From Microvirga sp. BSC39 (GTDB taxonomy: Bacteria; Pseudomonadota; Alphaproteobacteria; Rhizobiales; Beijerinckiaceae), in contig NZ_JPUG01000075.1 of NCBI RefSeq assembly GCF_000739015.1, forward strand, positions 1-64,000: 64,000 nucleotides of DNA, written 5' to 3'. Positions 17,991 through 26,287 of this stretch are shown here, piece after piece. The notes under the pieces were generated by a model. The model did no database searches and was not told the DNA's origin. It was given only the letters and a program-made list of their open reading frames with translations. Position 1 is the stretch's first letter. Each line of letters starts with the position of its first letter. Made by a program: the position numbers and the translations under genes.

Positions 17991-18785
17991 ATGTCTGTAA
18001 CGATCGACGTTGGCGCTGCCTACCAAGCCCGCTTGGACGCGCGCGGTGGTATCCTAACTGGCCCGACCGCAAACCTCGCTCCAGGGCATGTTCAGGCCAA
18101 TCTCGCCATCCTTCCAGAGGAACTGGCGCACGACTTCCTGCGGTTCTGCCAGCGTAACCCCAAACCATGCCCACTTATTGCCGTTTCCGAGACTGGCGAT
18201 CCGTCATTGCCTGAACTGGGGCGGGATATTGATATTCGCACCGATGTGCCTCGCTACCGAGTATGGCGGAATGGCGAGCTCGTATCGGAGCCTGTCGACA
18301 TCCGAGACCTGTGGAACGAGAAGCTGGTGGCTTTCTTGATCGGCTGCTCGTTTTCTTTCGAAGAGGCCATGCTGGCTGATGGCTTGCCGGTGCGCCACAT
18401 CGAGCAGGGTCGCAACGTTCCGATGTATCGGACGAACGTTCCTACGGTCGCAACGGGGCCCTTCTCAGGACCGCTCGTTGTATCCATGCGTCCACTGAAG
18501 GCAGCGGATGCTATTCGTGCGATACAGATTACGTCTCGCTTCCCTTCGGTTCATGGTGCCCCGGTGCACCTGGGTGATCCTTCGCTGATTGGGATTGCCG
18601 ATATTAATAAGCCGGATTACGGCGATCCAGTCGAGATTCGCGACGGTGAAATCCCGATCTTCTGGGCCTGCGGGGTCACGCCCCAATCTGTCATTGCGAA
18701 CATTCGGCCGGAATTCTGCATCACTCACGCGCCGGGGCATATGCTCGTGACCGATCTCCTAAATTCTTCAATTGCGGTGATCTGA
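17991..18785 (+). CDS. DUF1445 family putative hydro-lyase (D-glutamate cyclase family)
   Basis: This 264-residue protein matches the DUF1445/YcsI family, annotated as putative hydro-lyases and including the mammalian D-glutamate cyclase domain. Family-type stretches are NLAILPEELAHDFLRFCQRNPKPCPLI, FLIGCSFSFEEAMLADGLPVRHIEQGRNVPMYRT, GPLVVSMRPLKAADAIRAI and FWACGVTPQSVI with the C-terminal THAPGHMLVTD. It closes the operon. With an amidase before it, a route through a cyclic or D-configured glutamate-like intermediate is possible but unproven. Confidence 0.78.
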   Translation: MSVTIDVGAAYQARLDARGGILTGPTANLAPGHVQANLAILPEELAHDFLRFCQRNPKPCPLIAVSETGDPSLPELGRDIDIRTDVPRYRVWRNGELVSEPVDIRDLWNEKLVAFLIGCSFSFEEAMLADGLPVRHIEQGRNVPMYRTNVPTVATGPFSGPLVVSMRPLKAADAIRAIQITSRFPSVHGAPVHLGDPSLIGIADINKPDYGDPVEIRDGEIPIFWACGVTPQSVIANIRPEFCITHAPGHMLVTDLLNSSIAVI

Positions 18786-19510
18786 GGTAAGTGAGTTTTA
18801 GACACTACATTATAAGTCTACGATCTTTCCTTCTCCAGCCCAGCACTCGGCATGACCAGAGTTTATCAGGTGTGGGCACCGCCTCTTATCCCCTTACCCG
18901 AAACCTGAGTAGATAGATTAGGCAAACTTGAGCCAGAACCAGGAGTTCCAGAGAGCGCTCCAGAGTCACTCCAAGTCCTCACGGCTGGGCTATACCTAAT
19001 TGCGCCTCCTCACATGCGCGGTTTCCGACACGGGTGTTAAGGCGCGGTCTCCGATGAACCAGGAGATCAGGTTCTCTGCCAGTAAGTTCGCTACCGCGGC
19101 TCGCGTGTAAGCTGATGCTGCAGCAACATGTGGTAAAAGCGAGACGTTATCTAGGGCGAGCAGGTCTTCTGGAACATGTGGCTCGTTGGCATAGACATCG
19201 AGGCCAGCTGCGCCAATTGTGCCGTTCTGGAGCGCTGCTATTAGAGCCTCCTCATCGACAGTACTTCCACGGCCGACGTTGATAAAGATGCCGTCGCTGC
19301 CCAGTGCGGTAAACACCTCTGCGTTGACTGCCTTGTAAGTAGAGGGTCCCCCAGGCGCCACTGCGATGAGCGTATCGACCGACGCTGCCAATTGCGCAAG
19401 TGTTCCATAGTAGGAATAGGGGAGGTCGCTACGAGGTTGGCGATTGTGATAACTAACAGGCAAGCCAAATGCCTCTATCCGGCGCGCAATGCATTCGCCG
19501 ATGCGCCCTA

Positions 19511-20544
19511 GAGCGGTTTGGGGTTGAACGGAATCGGAAGATCTGACTCGATGGTGGTCAGGGGCGTGAGCACAGAGGCCCGCCATGACTACACCGCTGT
19601 CCCAGGATCTGCGCCGGCGCATCGTGCGTGCGGTTGAGAACGGCAGCTCCATCCGCCAGGCTGCCGCTCGTTATGAGGTCAGTCCCTCGGCCGCCGTGAA
19701 GCTCATGCGGCGGCTGCGCGAGACCGGCTCAACCAGGCCAGATCGGGTTGGAGGCCATCTCCGCCCGGTGCTCGAGCCGCATCAGGATCTGCTGCGCTCC
19801 CTGGTGGACGCCAAATCCGGCATCACGTTGGCCGAGATCCAAGCCGAACTGCGCACCCGCGGGATCGTGGTGCAGGCGCTCTCGACCATTCACCTGATGC
19901 TCAAGCGCATGGACCTGACGCACAAAAAAAGACACTCCGGGCAGCCGAGCAGGACCGGCCGGACGTAGCGCAAGAGCGCCGCCGCTTTCGGGTGTGGCAG
20001 CGCTTCATGGACGCAAGCCGCTTCGTGTTCCTGGACGAGACTGGCACGGCCACCAACATGACCCGCCGCTACGGCAGGGCGCCGCGCGGGCAGCGGGTGG
20101 TCGATGCGGTGCCACATGGGCACTGGCTGACCACCACCTTTGTGGCGGGCCTGCGCGAGAACGGGATCATCGCTCCGCTCGTGGTCGACGGGTCCATGCG
20201 GGGCGAGATCTTCAAGGCTTATGTGGAGCAGATGCTGGCGCCAGCCCTCTCACCTGCCGATGTGGTGGTGCTCGACAATCTGGCCGCTCACAAGGTGGCA
20301 GGCGTTGAGGAGGCAATCCGAGGTGTCGGGGCCAGCCTGCTGTACCTGCCGCCTTATAGTCCCGATCTCAATCCGATTGAGCAGCTGTTCGCCAAGCTCA
20401 AGGCGCTCCTGCGCAAAGCGGGCGCACGCACCAAGGAGGCACTCTGGGCTACCATCGGAGAGCTGCTCGACAGCTTTCCAGCGGAGGAGTGCCGGAACTA
20501 CCTCAGGAATAGCGGGTATGAGCCCGTCTAAATCGAATCTGCTC
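19511..20544 (+). mobile_element. IS630-family insertion sequence, complete, with TA target duplication
   Basis: The element is 1034 bp, flanked by TA at 19509-19510 and 20545-20546. Its ends start GAGCGGTTTGGG on the left and, in reverse complement, GAGCAGATTCGA on the right, giving short imperfect terminal repeats. IS630 elements insert at TA and duplicate it, exactly as seen. The insertion splits the 2-hydroxyacid dehydrogenase gene and the target gene is otherwise undamaged, so it is probably recent. Confidence 0.9.
19585..20531 (+). CDS. IS630 transposase made by -1 ribosomal frameshifting (two overlapping frames)
   Basis: Frame one (19585 to 19968) encodes the DNA-binding part, MTTPLSQDLRRRIVRAVENG with a paired-type helix-turn-helix. 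Frame two encodes the DDE core: FLDETGTATNM, VVVLDNLAAHK and PDLNPIEQLFAKLK. The frames join at A-AAA-AAG (19924-19931), a canonical -1 slippery heptamer; shifting there gives one 315-residue protein without a stop. Such frameshifting is known for several IS630-group elements. The alternative, a damaging deletion, is less likely given the slippery site. Confidence 0.88.
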
Positions 20545-21104
20545 TAGACCAAATATACCGACGGATCGCCCACGGAGGGTTCTTGAGGTCGGTGGATACG
20601 GCCCCTGTTTCTGCCAGCGTCTATCACGCAGCCATGCCTCAGCCTTGGGAAGCTCACGCACAACATTGATGAGCAATCCTATCGCTGTGTCAGCGACCTC
20701 CTCGCTGAGAACGTCAGGTGTATTTGTAACTGTCACACCTTTCCTGCTGGTATGTTCCACATCTATGCCGTCATACCCTACGCCGAGACTTGCGATGATT
20801 TCCAGGTTGGGCAATGCGTCGATGAACTGTGAGGTCACTTGGGCGCCGCAGCCGATGCCCCTGATGCGGTGAGCGAGCTCCTCCGTGATCAACCTTGGAT
20901 CAGTGCTATCGACCCTTACCACCTCGAAGTGATCAGCAATTCTGACAACAGCCTCATTCGGAAGCGAACCAGGAATAAGAATAGTTGGGCGGTCTCGCAT
21001 GATCATCGCTGTTGGTGTGGTATGCAGAAATTCGAGACACAATGATCGCTCTCGCAAGAAGAATTGGATCATTGTGCCAGTGGAGGATGTTGTGATTGTG
21101 TCTC

Positions 21105-22385
21105 CTAAGGAGCAGCAAACAGCCTAAGAAACGCAAGGCTGATCTCAGGAACATAGGTAACCAACCCCAAACACAGGACGATCACACCCACAAAGGGGAG
21201 AAGGTGGGGGATCATCTTCTCAAGCGAGACATTCCCTACAGCGGATGCGGCGAACAAGTTAACGCCGAAGGGTGGCGTGATCATTCCCATCGCAAGATTC
21301 ACGATCATGATCATGCCAAAATGCACGGGATCGATCCCGTAGCGTATAGCTACTGGGGCAAGAATGGGTGCAAGTACCACAATCGATGCGGACGTCTCAA
21401 CAAACATGCCGATCACGAAGAGGAATGCATTAACCGCTAGTAGGAACGTGATGCCACTTGTAAATGTCTCAACAACCCAGTCTCCGATCATTGCAGGTAT
21501 CCCGGCTCGGGTTAGGACAAATGAGAAAAGCCCGGCCATCGAGATGATGAACATGATGATGGCGGAAGCCATCGTTGATCGCTTGATGACGGTGAGCAGA
21601 CCTGAAAAGGACAACTCGCGGTAGATGAATACACTGACCAGCAATGCGTAGAAAACCGCGACCACGGATGCTTCTGTGGGGGTGAACACTCCCCCGTAAA
21701 TTCCACCAAGGATAATCACGGGCATGAGCAGAGCAAGGGTGGCACGGCGGGCGCTTACCAAAATCGGCTTGTGTTCGAACCCACTTGGTACGGCGTGATT
21801 CTTCAGACGACACCATATCCAAACATATAGCGTCAGTGCAGCTGCAATGAGAATGCCGGGCCCAAAGCCGGCGATAAAAAGATCTCCAACAGGAGCGCTC
21901 GCTGCGACGCCATAGAGGATCATAGGAATTGAAGGCGGAATGATCACGCCCAATTCAGCCGAAGTCGCCTGAAGCGACGCTGCGAAGCCAACTGGATAGT
22001 TTTGGCTGACCATTGCTGGGATTAGGATCGCGCCAATAGCATAGGTTGTTGCAACGCTCGAACCAGAAACGGCAGCAAATACCATGCAGACCAGGACGCA
22101 CGAGATCGGCAATCCGGCACGTGCGTTTCCTAGCAAGCTAATAACAAAGTCGACCAAACGCGAAGATATTCCGCCAGCACCCATAATATTGCCAGCTAGA
22201 ATGAAGAAAGGTATCGCCGCGAGCGGAAACTTATCGAGTGCGATATAGGCCTGTTGCGGAACAACAATAAGCGGGAGGTTGGAGAACCCAATGGTTCCTA
22301 TGATGCCTGCTAGGCCAATAGCAACAGCCACTGGCACGGCGAGGATCATTAGGACCGTCATGGTTAAGGTCATGACTGCGAGCAT
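21105..22385 (-). CDS. TRAP transporter large permease, DctM family
   Basis: This 426-residue sodium-coupled permease has about 12 membrane segments. Hallmarks are DKFPLAAIPFFILAGNIMGAGG, FAAVSGSSVATTYAIGAILIPAMV, AELGVIIPPSIPMILYG and TPPFGVNLFAASAVG. It is 9 bases downstream of the DctQ gene. It belongs to the minus-strand operon led by the enolase-superfamily gene. Confidence 0.92.
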   Translation of the reverse strand: MLAVMTLTMTVLMILAVPVAVAIGLAGIIGTIGFSNLPLIVVPQQAYIALDKFPLAAIPFFILAGNIMGAGGISSRLVDFVISLLGNARAGLPISCVLVCMVFAAVSGSSVATTYAIGAILIPAMVSQNYPVGFAASLQATSAELGVIIPPSIPMILYGVAASAPVGDLFIAGFGPGILIAAALTLYVWIWCRLKNHAVPSGFEHKPILVSARRATLALLMPVIILGGIYGGVFTPTEASVVAVFYALLVSVFIYRELSFSGLLTVIKRSTMASAIIMFIISMAGLFSFVLTRAGIPAMIGDWVVETFTSGITFLLAVNAFLFVIGMFVETSASIVVLAPILAPVAIRYGIDPVHFGMIMIVNLAMGMITPPFGVNLFAASAVGNVSLEKMIPHLLPFVGVIVLCLGLVTYVPEISLAFLRLFAAP

Positions 22386-22394
22386 TGCAAACTC

Positions 22395-22916
22395 CTAACC
22401 AGCGGCTTCTGGTTCGACGATGGTCTTCTCAGGCGGGTCAATAAAGTGGGCAATTAGACCGAGAATGGATAGGAAAGAGCCCAATGGCAAAGCTGCGTAA
22501 GACCAGGACGCAGGAATTCCAAGGCCGGCGATTGTTTGGAAACGCACGCGCCACACAAGTATGCACCCGAACCATAGCAATACGATAAGCAACGCTAGAA
22601 CTGCGAACATGATGACCGCAGTGAGAATGCGCTTGAATGGCCCTGCACTGAGGCGAAGAAGCATATCAACCGATATTAGCGTGCCAGTCCGCATAGCGCC
22701 CGCGAGTGCTAAGTAGGTCATCCAGATCAAAACGATCTGGATCATTGGTTCTGACCAGGACGCAGGATGGAAGAGGACAAACCGCGCTATGACTTGATAG
22801 AATCCTACGAGCGCCGCAAGAACAAGCCCGAGGCATCCCAGTGCGACAGCTGTCTGGGTAATGCGGCGCTCGATCGCGAGAAAGATCGAGCGCCCATAGA
22901 GCAATGCAGGGCTCAT
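22395..22916 (-). CDS. TRAP transporter small permease, DctQ family
   Basis: This 173-residue protein has four membrane segments and the family pattern FYQVIARFVLFHPASWSEPMIQIVLIWMTYLALAGAMRTGTLISVDML. Its start overlaps the binding-protein stop codon (ATGA), so unlike the other TRAP operons of this window there is no hairpin between them. It ends with a short acidic tail. Confidence 0.88.
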   Translation of the reverse strand: MSPALLYGRSIFLAIERRITQTAVALGCLGLVLAALVGFYQVIARFVLFHPASWSEPMIQIVLIWMTYLALAGAMRTGTLISVDMLLRLSAGPFKRILTAVIMFAVLALLIVLLWFGCILVWRVRFQTIAGLGIPASWSYAALPLGSFLSILGLIAHFIDPPEKTIVEPEAAG

Positions 22917-23893
22917 TTTGTATCCTGGATAGCCTTGAGGGTGCTCGCACCAAACGTCGTGGAATACCTCTCATAAAGCTGGCCCAGTTGCGCTCTGAAA
23001 GCTGCCTTGTCAACGTCGGTGACTACCGTCATTCCCTGGCTGCGTAGGGTGTCAAGCCCAGACTTTGCTACAGCCTCGACCTCCTTACGATTGCGCGCCA
23101 TGGCGCTTTTCGCAGCCTCGCTGATGATCTTCTTGTCCTCATCCTTGAGGGCCTCATAGACGGATGGGGAAATCAGCAGAACCAAGGGTGTGAAAGCATG
23201 ATCGGTAAGGCTAATGTACTTTTGCACTTCGCCAAACCGATTGTTAATGATTGCGCCGATGGGGTTCTCTTGCCCGTCTACTACACCCTGCTGTAGGGCG
23301 GTGTACACCTCAGGAATGGCCATGGGTGTTGGTAGCACACCGAGTGCTCGCCACACTTCAATGTGCATATCATTCTGCTGCGTCCGAACCTTCATACCCT
23401 TCACGTCTGCCGGTGTTTTGACGGGGCGAGCAGTGTTGGTGAGCTGACGAAACCCCATGCCGCCGAAAGCAAGGCCGACAAGACCGTTGTTCGGCATCTT
23501 GTCCAGAACGGCCTGCCCGATTGGCCCAGTGAGAACTGCCTCAGCGTGGTCGAAGTCGCGGAAGAGGAAGGGAATGTCAAAGACTTTAAGTTCGGGCACA
23601 AAATTTGCGACAACGGATGAACTGACCACCGTCATATCAGCAGTGCCAAGTTGCACACCCTCTACGACCTCTCGGTCTCCTCCGAGCGCAGCGCCACCAT
23701 GGAGGCGAATGGTAACGCGCCCGCCGGTTTTTGCGCCTACCTCTTCGGCAAACTGCCGCATGGCGATTGCTTCAGGAGCTTGTGCGGCACCAATGAAGCC
23801 AAGGTTGAGCGTTGTCTGTGCTTGAGCAGGCGCTAAACCTGACACTCCGATCAGAACCATGCTGGCTGCGGCAAGTAGTGTACGTCTTTTCAT
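22913..23893 (-). CDS. TRAP transporter substrate-binding protein, DctP family
   Basis: This 326-residue protein starts at ATG 23893 after a GGGAGGAAAC site; an upstream in-frame ATG gives an implausible signal peptide. The signal sequence is MKRRTLLAAASMVLIG ending PAQAQ. DctP features are EVVEGVQLGTADMTVVSSS, PADVKGMKVRTQQNDMHIEVW (ligand-binding Arg) and YTALQQGVVDGQENPIGAI. The latter motif marks the subgroup that binds sugar acids such as glucuronate or gluconate, so a sugar acid is a reasonable guess for the ligand. Confidence 0.9.
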   Translation of the reverse strand: MKRRTLLAAASMVLIGVSGLAPAQAQTTLNLGFIGAAQAPEAIAMRQFAEEVGAKTGGRVTIRLHGGAALGGDREVVEGVQLGTADMTVVSSSVVANFVPELKVFDIPFLFRDFDHAEAVLTGPIGQAVLDKMPNNGLVGLAFGGMGFRQLTNTARPVKTPADVKGMKVRTQQNDMHIEVWRALGVLPTPMAIPEVYTALQQGVVDGQENPIGAIINNRFGEVQKYISLTDHAFTPLVLLISPSVYEALKDEDKKIISEAAKSAMARNRKEVEAVAKSGLDTLRSQGMTVVTDVDKAAFRAQLGQLYERYSTTFGASTLKAIQDTK

Positions 23894-23931
23894 TGTTTCC
23901 TCCCTTGCAAAAAGCAATATTACTGACTGCT

Positions 23932-25083
23932 CTATTCAAGCGTCCAGTGATCGGTAATGTACTCTGAAAGACCTTCAACCTTAACCTCAATCCCGAGACC
24001 AGGCCCGTCTGGAATGGTTAGCATACCATCGCGATCAGGTTGGGGATCATAGATCGCCGATCGTAGGGGATTGTAGCCCATGTCGTACTCAAACAGCGGG
24101 GAGGGGACTGAGCCAAATCGTGGCGTGAGGACCGACGAGAACTGGAGGGATGCAAGAAAGTTGATGCCTGTGCCCCAGACATGAGGCGCTACCATTGTTC
24201 CAAAAGCATCCGCAAATCCGGAGACTCTCATCGCTTCGGTCAGACCACCGCAAATCGCAAGATCGGGCTGAACGACGTCAAGGGCGCCAGCACACATGAC
24301 GTCTCGAAAGGATTGAACGCCACAGAATGACTCCCCGCCAGCAAGAGCGAGTGGTAATAGCTCGGCTAAGCGCTTGTATCCCGGTAGGTCGTCGTGTGGG
24401 ATTGGCTCCTCAAGCCATGAAAGACTAGCATCCTCAACTATGTGCGCTAAGCGGACGGCTTCCCGGACTGTGGAGCCTTCATTCATGTCTGCCATCAACA
24501 AGGCATCCGCACCCACGATGCTCCGTGCCTTCCGGATTGCCCATGTATCCCGAGCAAGCGTTGTTCCAACACGGAGTTTCACCGCGCGGAAGCCGGCATT
24601 CACGAAACGCTCGACCTCCTGCTCGAATCCAGCATAACGGTCCTCGCCGGCTTGCAGAAACGGTCCGCTCGCGTACGCTTTAACGCGGTCACGCATTTGT
24701 CCGCCAAGCAAAGCATAGATTGGCTTCTTGGTGATCTGTCCGAGCGCATCCCAGAGTGCAATATCGACTGCGCTGATAGCCATGTGTCCTTGGCCGCGGC
24801 GGTCTGGAATAATCCGCCCGAGCAGACGTGCCTGTACAGCCCGTGGAGAGGTGGCATCAGCACCGAGAATATCTGGCGCCAAAACGGACTTGATAAAGCT
24901 GCTCGCGGCCGCAGGGAACGCCCAGGTTTCTCCCCAACCAACAAAGCCAGACGCCGTTGTAATCCTTACAAGCAGTGCTGATCGCTTGTTGAACATACGT
25001 AGGGAGTTTCCCACGAATGAAGTAAGATTGCAGGCAATCTCGAAGCCCTCAATCTTGACGACCCTATGCTCGTAACTCGGCAT
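23932..25083 (-). CDS. Mandelate racemase/muconate lactonizing enzyme family protein (enolase superfamily)
   Basis: This 383-residue enzyme starts at ATG 25083 with GAGGAGGAGC upstream. The capping domain is N-terminal. The barrel motifs are AVKLRVG (Lys-x-Arg in place of the more usual Lys-x-Lys), the metal ligands Asp in LMADMNEGS, Glu in WLEEPIPHDD and Glu in AGGESFCG, and a late His in APHVWGTG. Members abstract the alpha-proton of a carboxylate, as racemases or acid-sugar dehydratases. Next to a TRAP importer and a 2-hydroxyacid dehydrogenase, an acid-sugar dehydratase is most likely; the specific substrate is unknown. Confidence 0.85.
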   Translation of the reverse strand: MPSYEHRVVKIEGFEIACNLTSFVGNSLRMFNKRSALLVRITTASGFVGWGETWAFPAAASSFIKSVLAPDILGADATSPRAVQARLLGRIIPDRRGQGHMAISAVDIALWDALGQITKKPIYALLGGQMRDRVKAYASGPFLQAGEDRYAGFEQEVERFVNAGFRAVKLRVGTTLARDTWAIRKARSIVGADALLMADMNEGSTVREAVRLAHIVEDASLSWLEEPIPHDDLPGYKRLAELLPLALAGGESFCGVQSFRDVMCAGALDVVQPDLAICGGLTEAMRVSGFADAFGTMVAPHVWGTGINFLASLQFSSVLTPRFGSVPSPLFEYDMGYNPLRSAIYDPQPDRDGMLTIPDGPGLGIEVKVEGLSEYITDHWTLE

Positions 25084-25167
25084 CGAAACGAGCTCCTCCT
25101 CTTTATATGGGCCACACCTAGGCATTGGTGCTTGAGGAGAAGTCGTAATTGATTGCAAAAGAGCCGT

Positions 25168-25183
25168 CTATTTAGAATAATAG
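25168..25183. promoter_or_regulatory. Candidate LysR-regulator site in the divergent promoter
   Basis: CTATT and AATAG form a palindrome with a 6-base AT-rich spacer, and the region fits the loose T-N11-A rule for LysR-type regulators. It lies between the enolase-superfamily gene and the divergent LysR gene, 24 bases before the latter's start, where autoregulatory sites usually are. Confidence 0.35.
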
Positions 25184-25206
25184 GCGCGAAATGATTGAGA
25201 AATTTA

Positions 25207-26106
25207 ATGAGTCGGGTCACGTTTGCACAGCTCGAGGCTTTTTACTGGGTTGCATCCTCGGGCTCGGTTGAAAGCGCGGCTCAGCGTTTGAATCTGTCGC
25301 AGCCTACGATCTCTCTCCGTATCAAAGCTTTGGAGGAGGAGATTGGTCTTTCACTGTTTGATCGGGTTGGTCGTGGTATCCGGCTGTCGCTGGACGGGCA
25401 AGCGCTGCTACCAAATGCAAGACGTATATTGGATAATGTTCAAGATTTCACGAATCATGCTGGCCACTCTCAAGTGCGGGGTCGCCTCCGAGTAGGACTA
25501 GCTGAAGGTTTTGCGTTCATCTGTTTAGCCCCTATTCTGGAACTGCTGCATAAGAACTACCCAGAGCTGCAGCCTGAGTGCGTCATTGCAACGAGTTCCT
25601 CTATTGAACCGGAACTGCATGACCATAAGCTCGATTTGGCATTTCTCGTGAGTGCGAAAGAGCGAGAGAATTTCACACTGATACCTCTCGGGGTCCAAGA
25701 GACGAGTTGGGTCGCTCCAACCAGTTGGGATCTGCCGGAAACCGTATCTCCTCACGATCTGGCCGATCTACCTATTATCTGTAATCCCCAGGGGAGCATC
25801 AATTATTGGCAGGTCAAGAGTTGGTTCGCAGGCTCTGGAATTACGCCTGCCCGGCTAGATATCTGCTCCAGTGTTGCAATGCTTTCGCATCTGGTGAGCA
25901 AAGGTTCAGCTGCAGCTATATTTCCGAGCAAGATGGTTGAGGTAGGACCCAGTACAGGGAGAGTTCGTGTGCTTCAGGCATCGCCCCGGATCGAGGACGT
26001 TCCGGTCTATGCAGCTTTCCACACTGATAATCAGAGTGCTGCGCTCAAGGCGTTTATCAAGACTGTACACCAAGTCCTGGCGCAGATGGATTACCTGCGT
26101 CGCTGA
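25207..26106 (+). CDS. LysR-family transcriptional regulator
   Basis: This protein of about 299 residues has the winged helix (FAQLEAFYWVASSGSVESAAQRLNLSQPTISLRIKALEEE, then LSLFDRVGRGIRL) followed by a ligand-binding domain. I use ATG 25207; a TTG four codons earlier is possible. It is divergent from the enolase-superfamily/TRAP operon with 123 bases between, the standard arrangement for a LysR activator and its target. Confidence 0.9.
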   Translation: MSRVTFAQLEAFYWVASSGSVESAAQRLNLSQPTISLRIKALEEEIGLSLFDRVGRGIRLSLDGQALLPNARRILDNVQDFTNHAGHSQVRGRLRVGLAEGFAFICLAPILELLHKNYPELQPECVIATSSSIEPELHDHKLDLAFLVSAKERENFTLIPLGVQETSWVAPTSWDLPETVSPHDLADLPIICNPQGSINYWQVKSWFAGSGITPARLDICSSVAMLSHLVSKGSAAAIFPSKMVEVGPSTGRVRVLQASPRIEDVPVYAAFHTDNQSAALKAFIKTVHQVLAQMDYLRR

Positions 26107-26287
26107 TGATCTAGTGCTCAGTACTGCTCCAGGGTCTCAAGCGACTGTCTGGGGGGCTGAGCTCCAGGTGCTCCTTCTGATCGATGAGGAGCAGCACATG
26201 CATGGTTGCGCACGGCTAGCGCGTCTTCGAGCAACGTCAAACCTTACAAGTGCTTAGTGGTACTAGAAGGCAGATCACAATTTGCAG

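Larger units (their letters stand above)
18996..21006 (-). pseudogene. D-2-hydroxyacid dehydrogenase gene split by an IS630 insertion
   Basis: The N-terminal half reads from an ATG at 21006 (or 21000) down to about 20547; the C-terminal half continues from 19510 to 18996. Removing bases 19511-20546 (the IS plus one copy of the TA target) restores an unbroken frame of 324 codons and rebuilds the NAD-binding loop GLGRIG across the junction. Catalytic residues survive on the C-terminal side: Arg in NVGRGS, Glu in YANEPHVPE and His in LLPHVAAAS. The enzyme would have reduced a 2-keto acid or oxidised a D-2-hydroxyacid (GhrB-like). It is the last gene of the minus-strand operon with the second TRAP system and is inactive in this strain. 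Confidence 0.9.
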
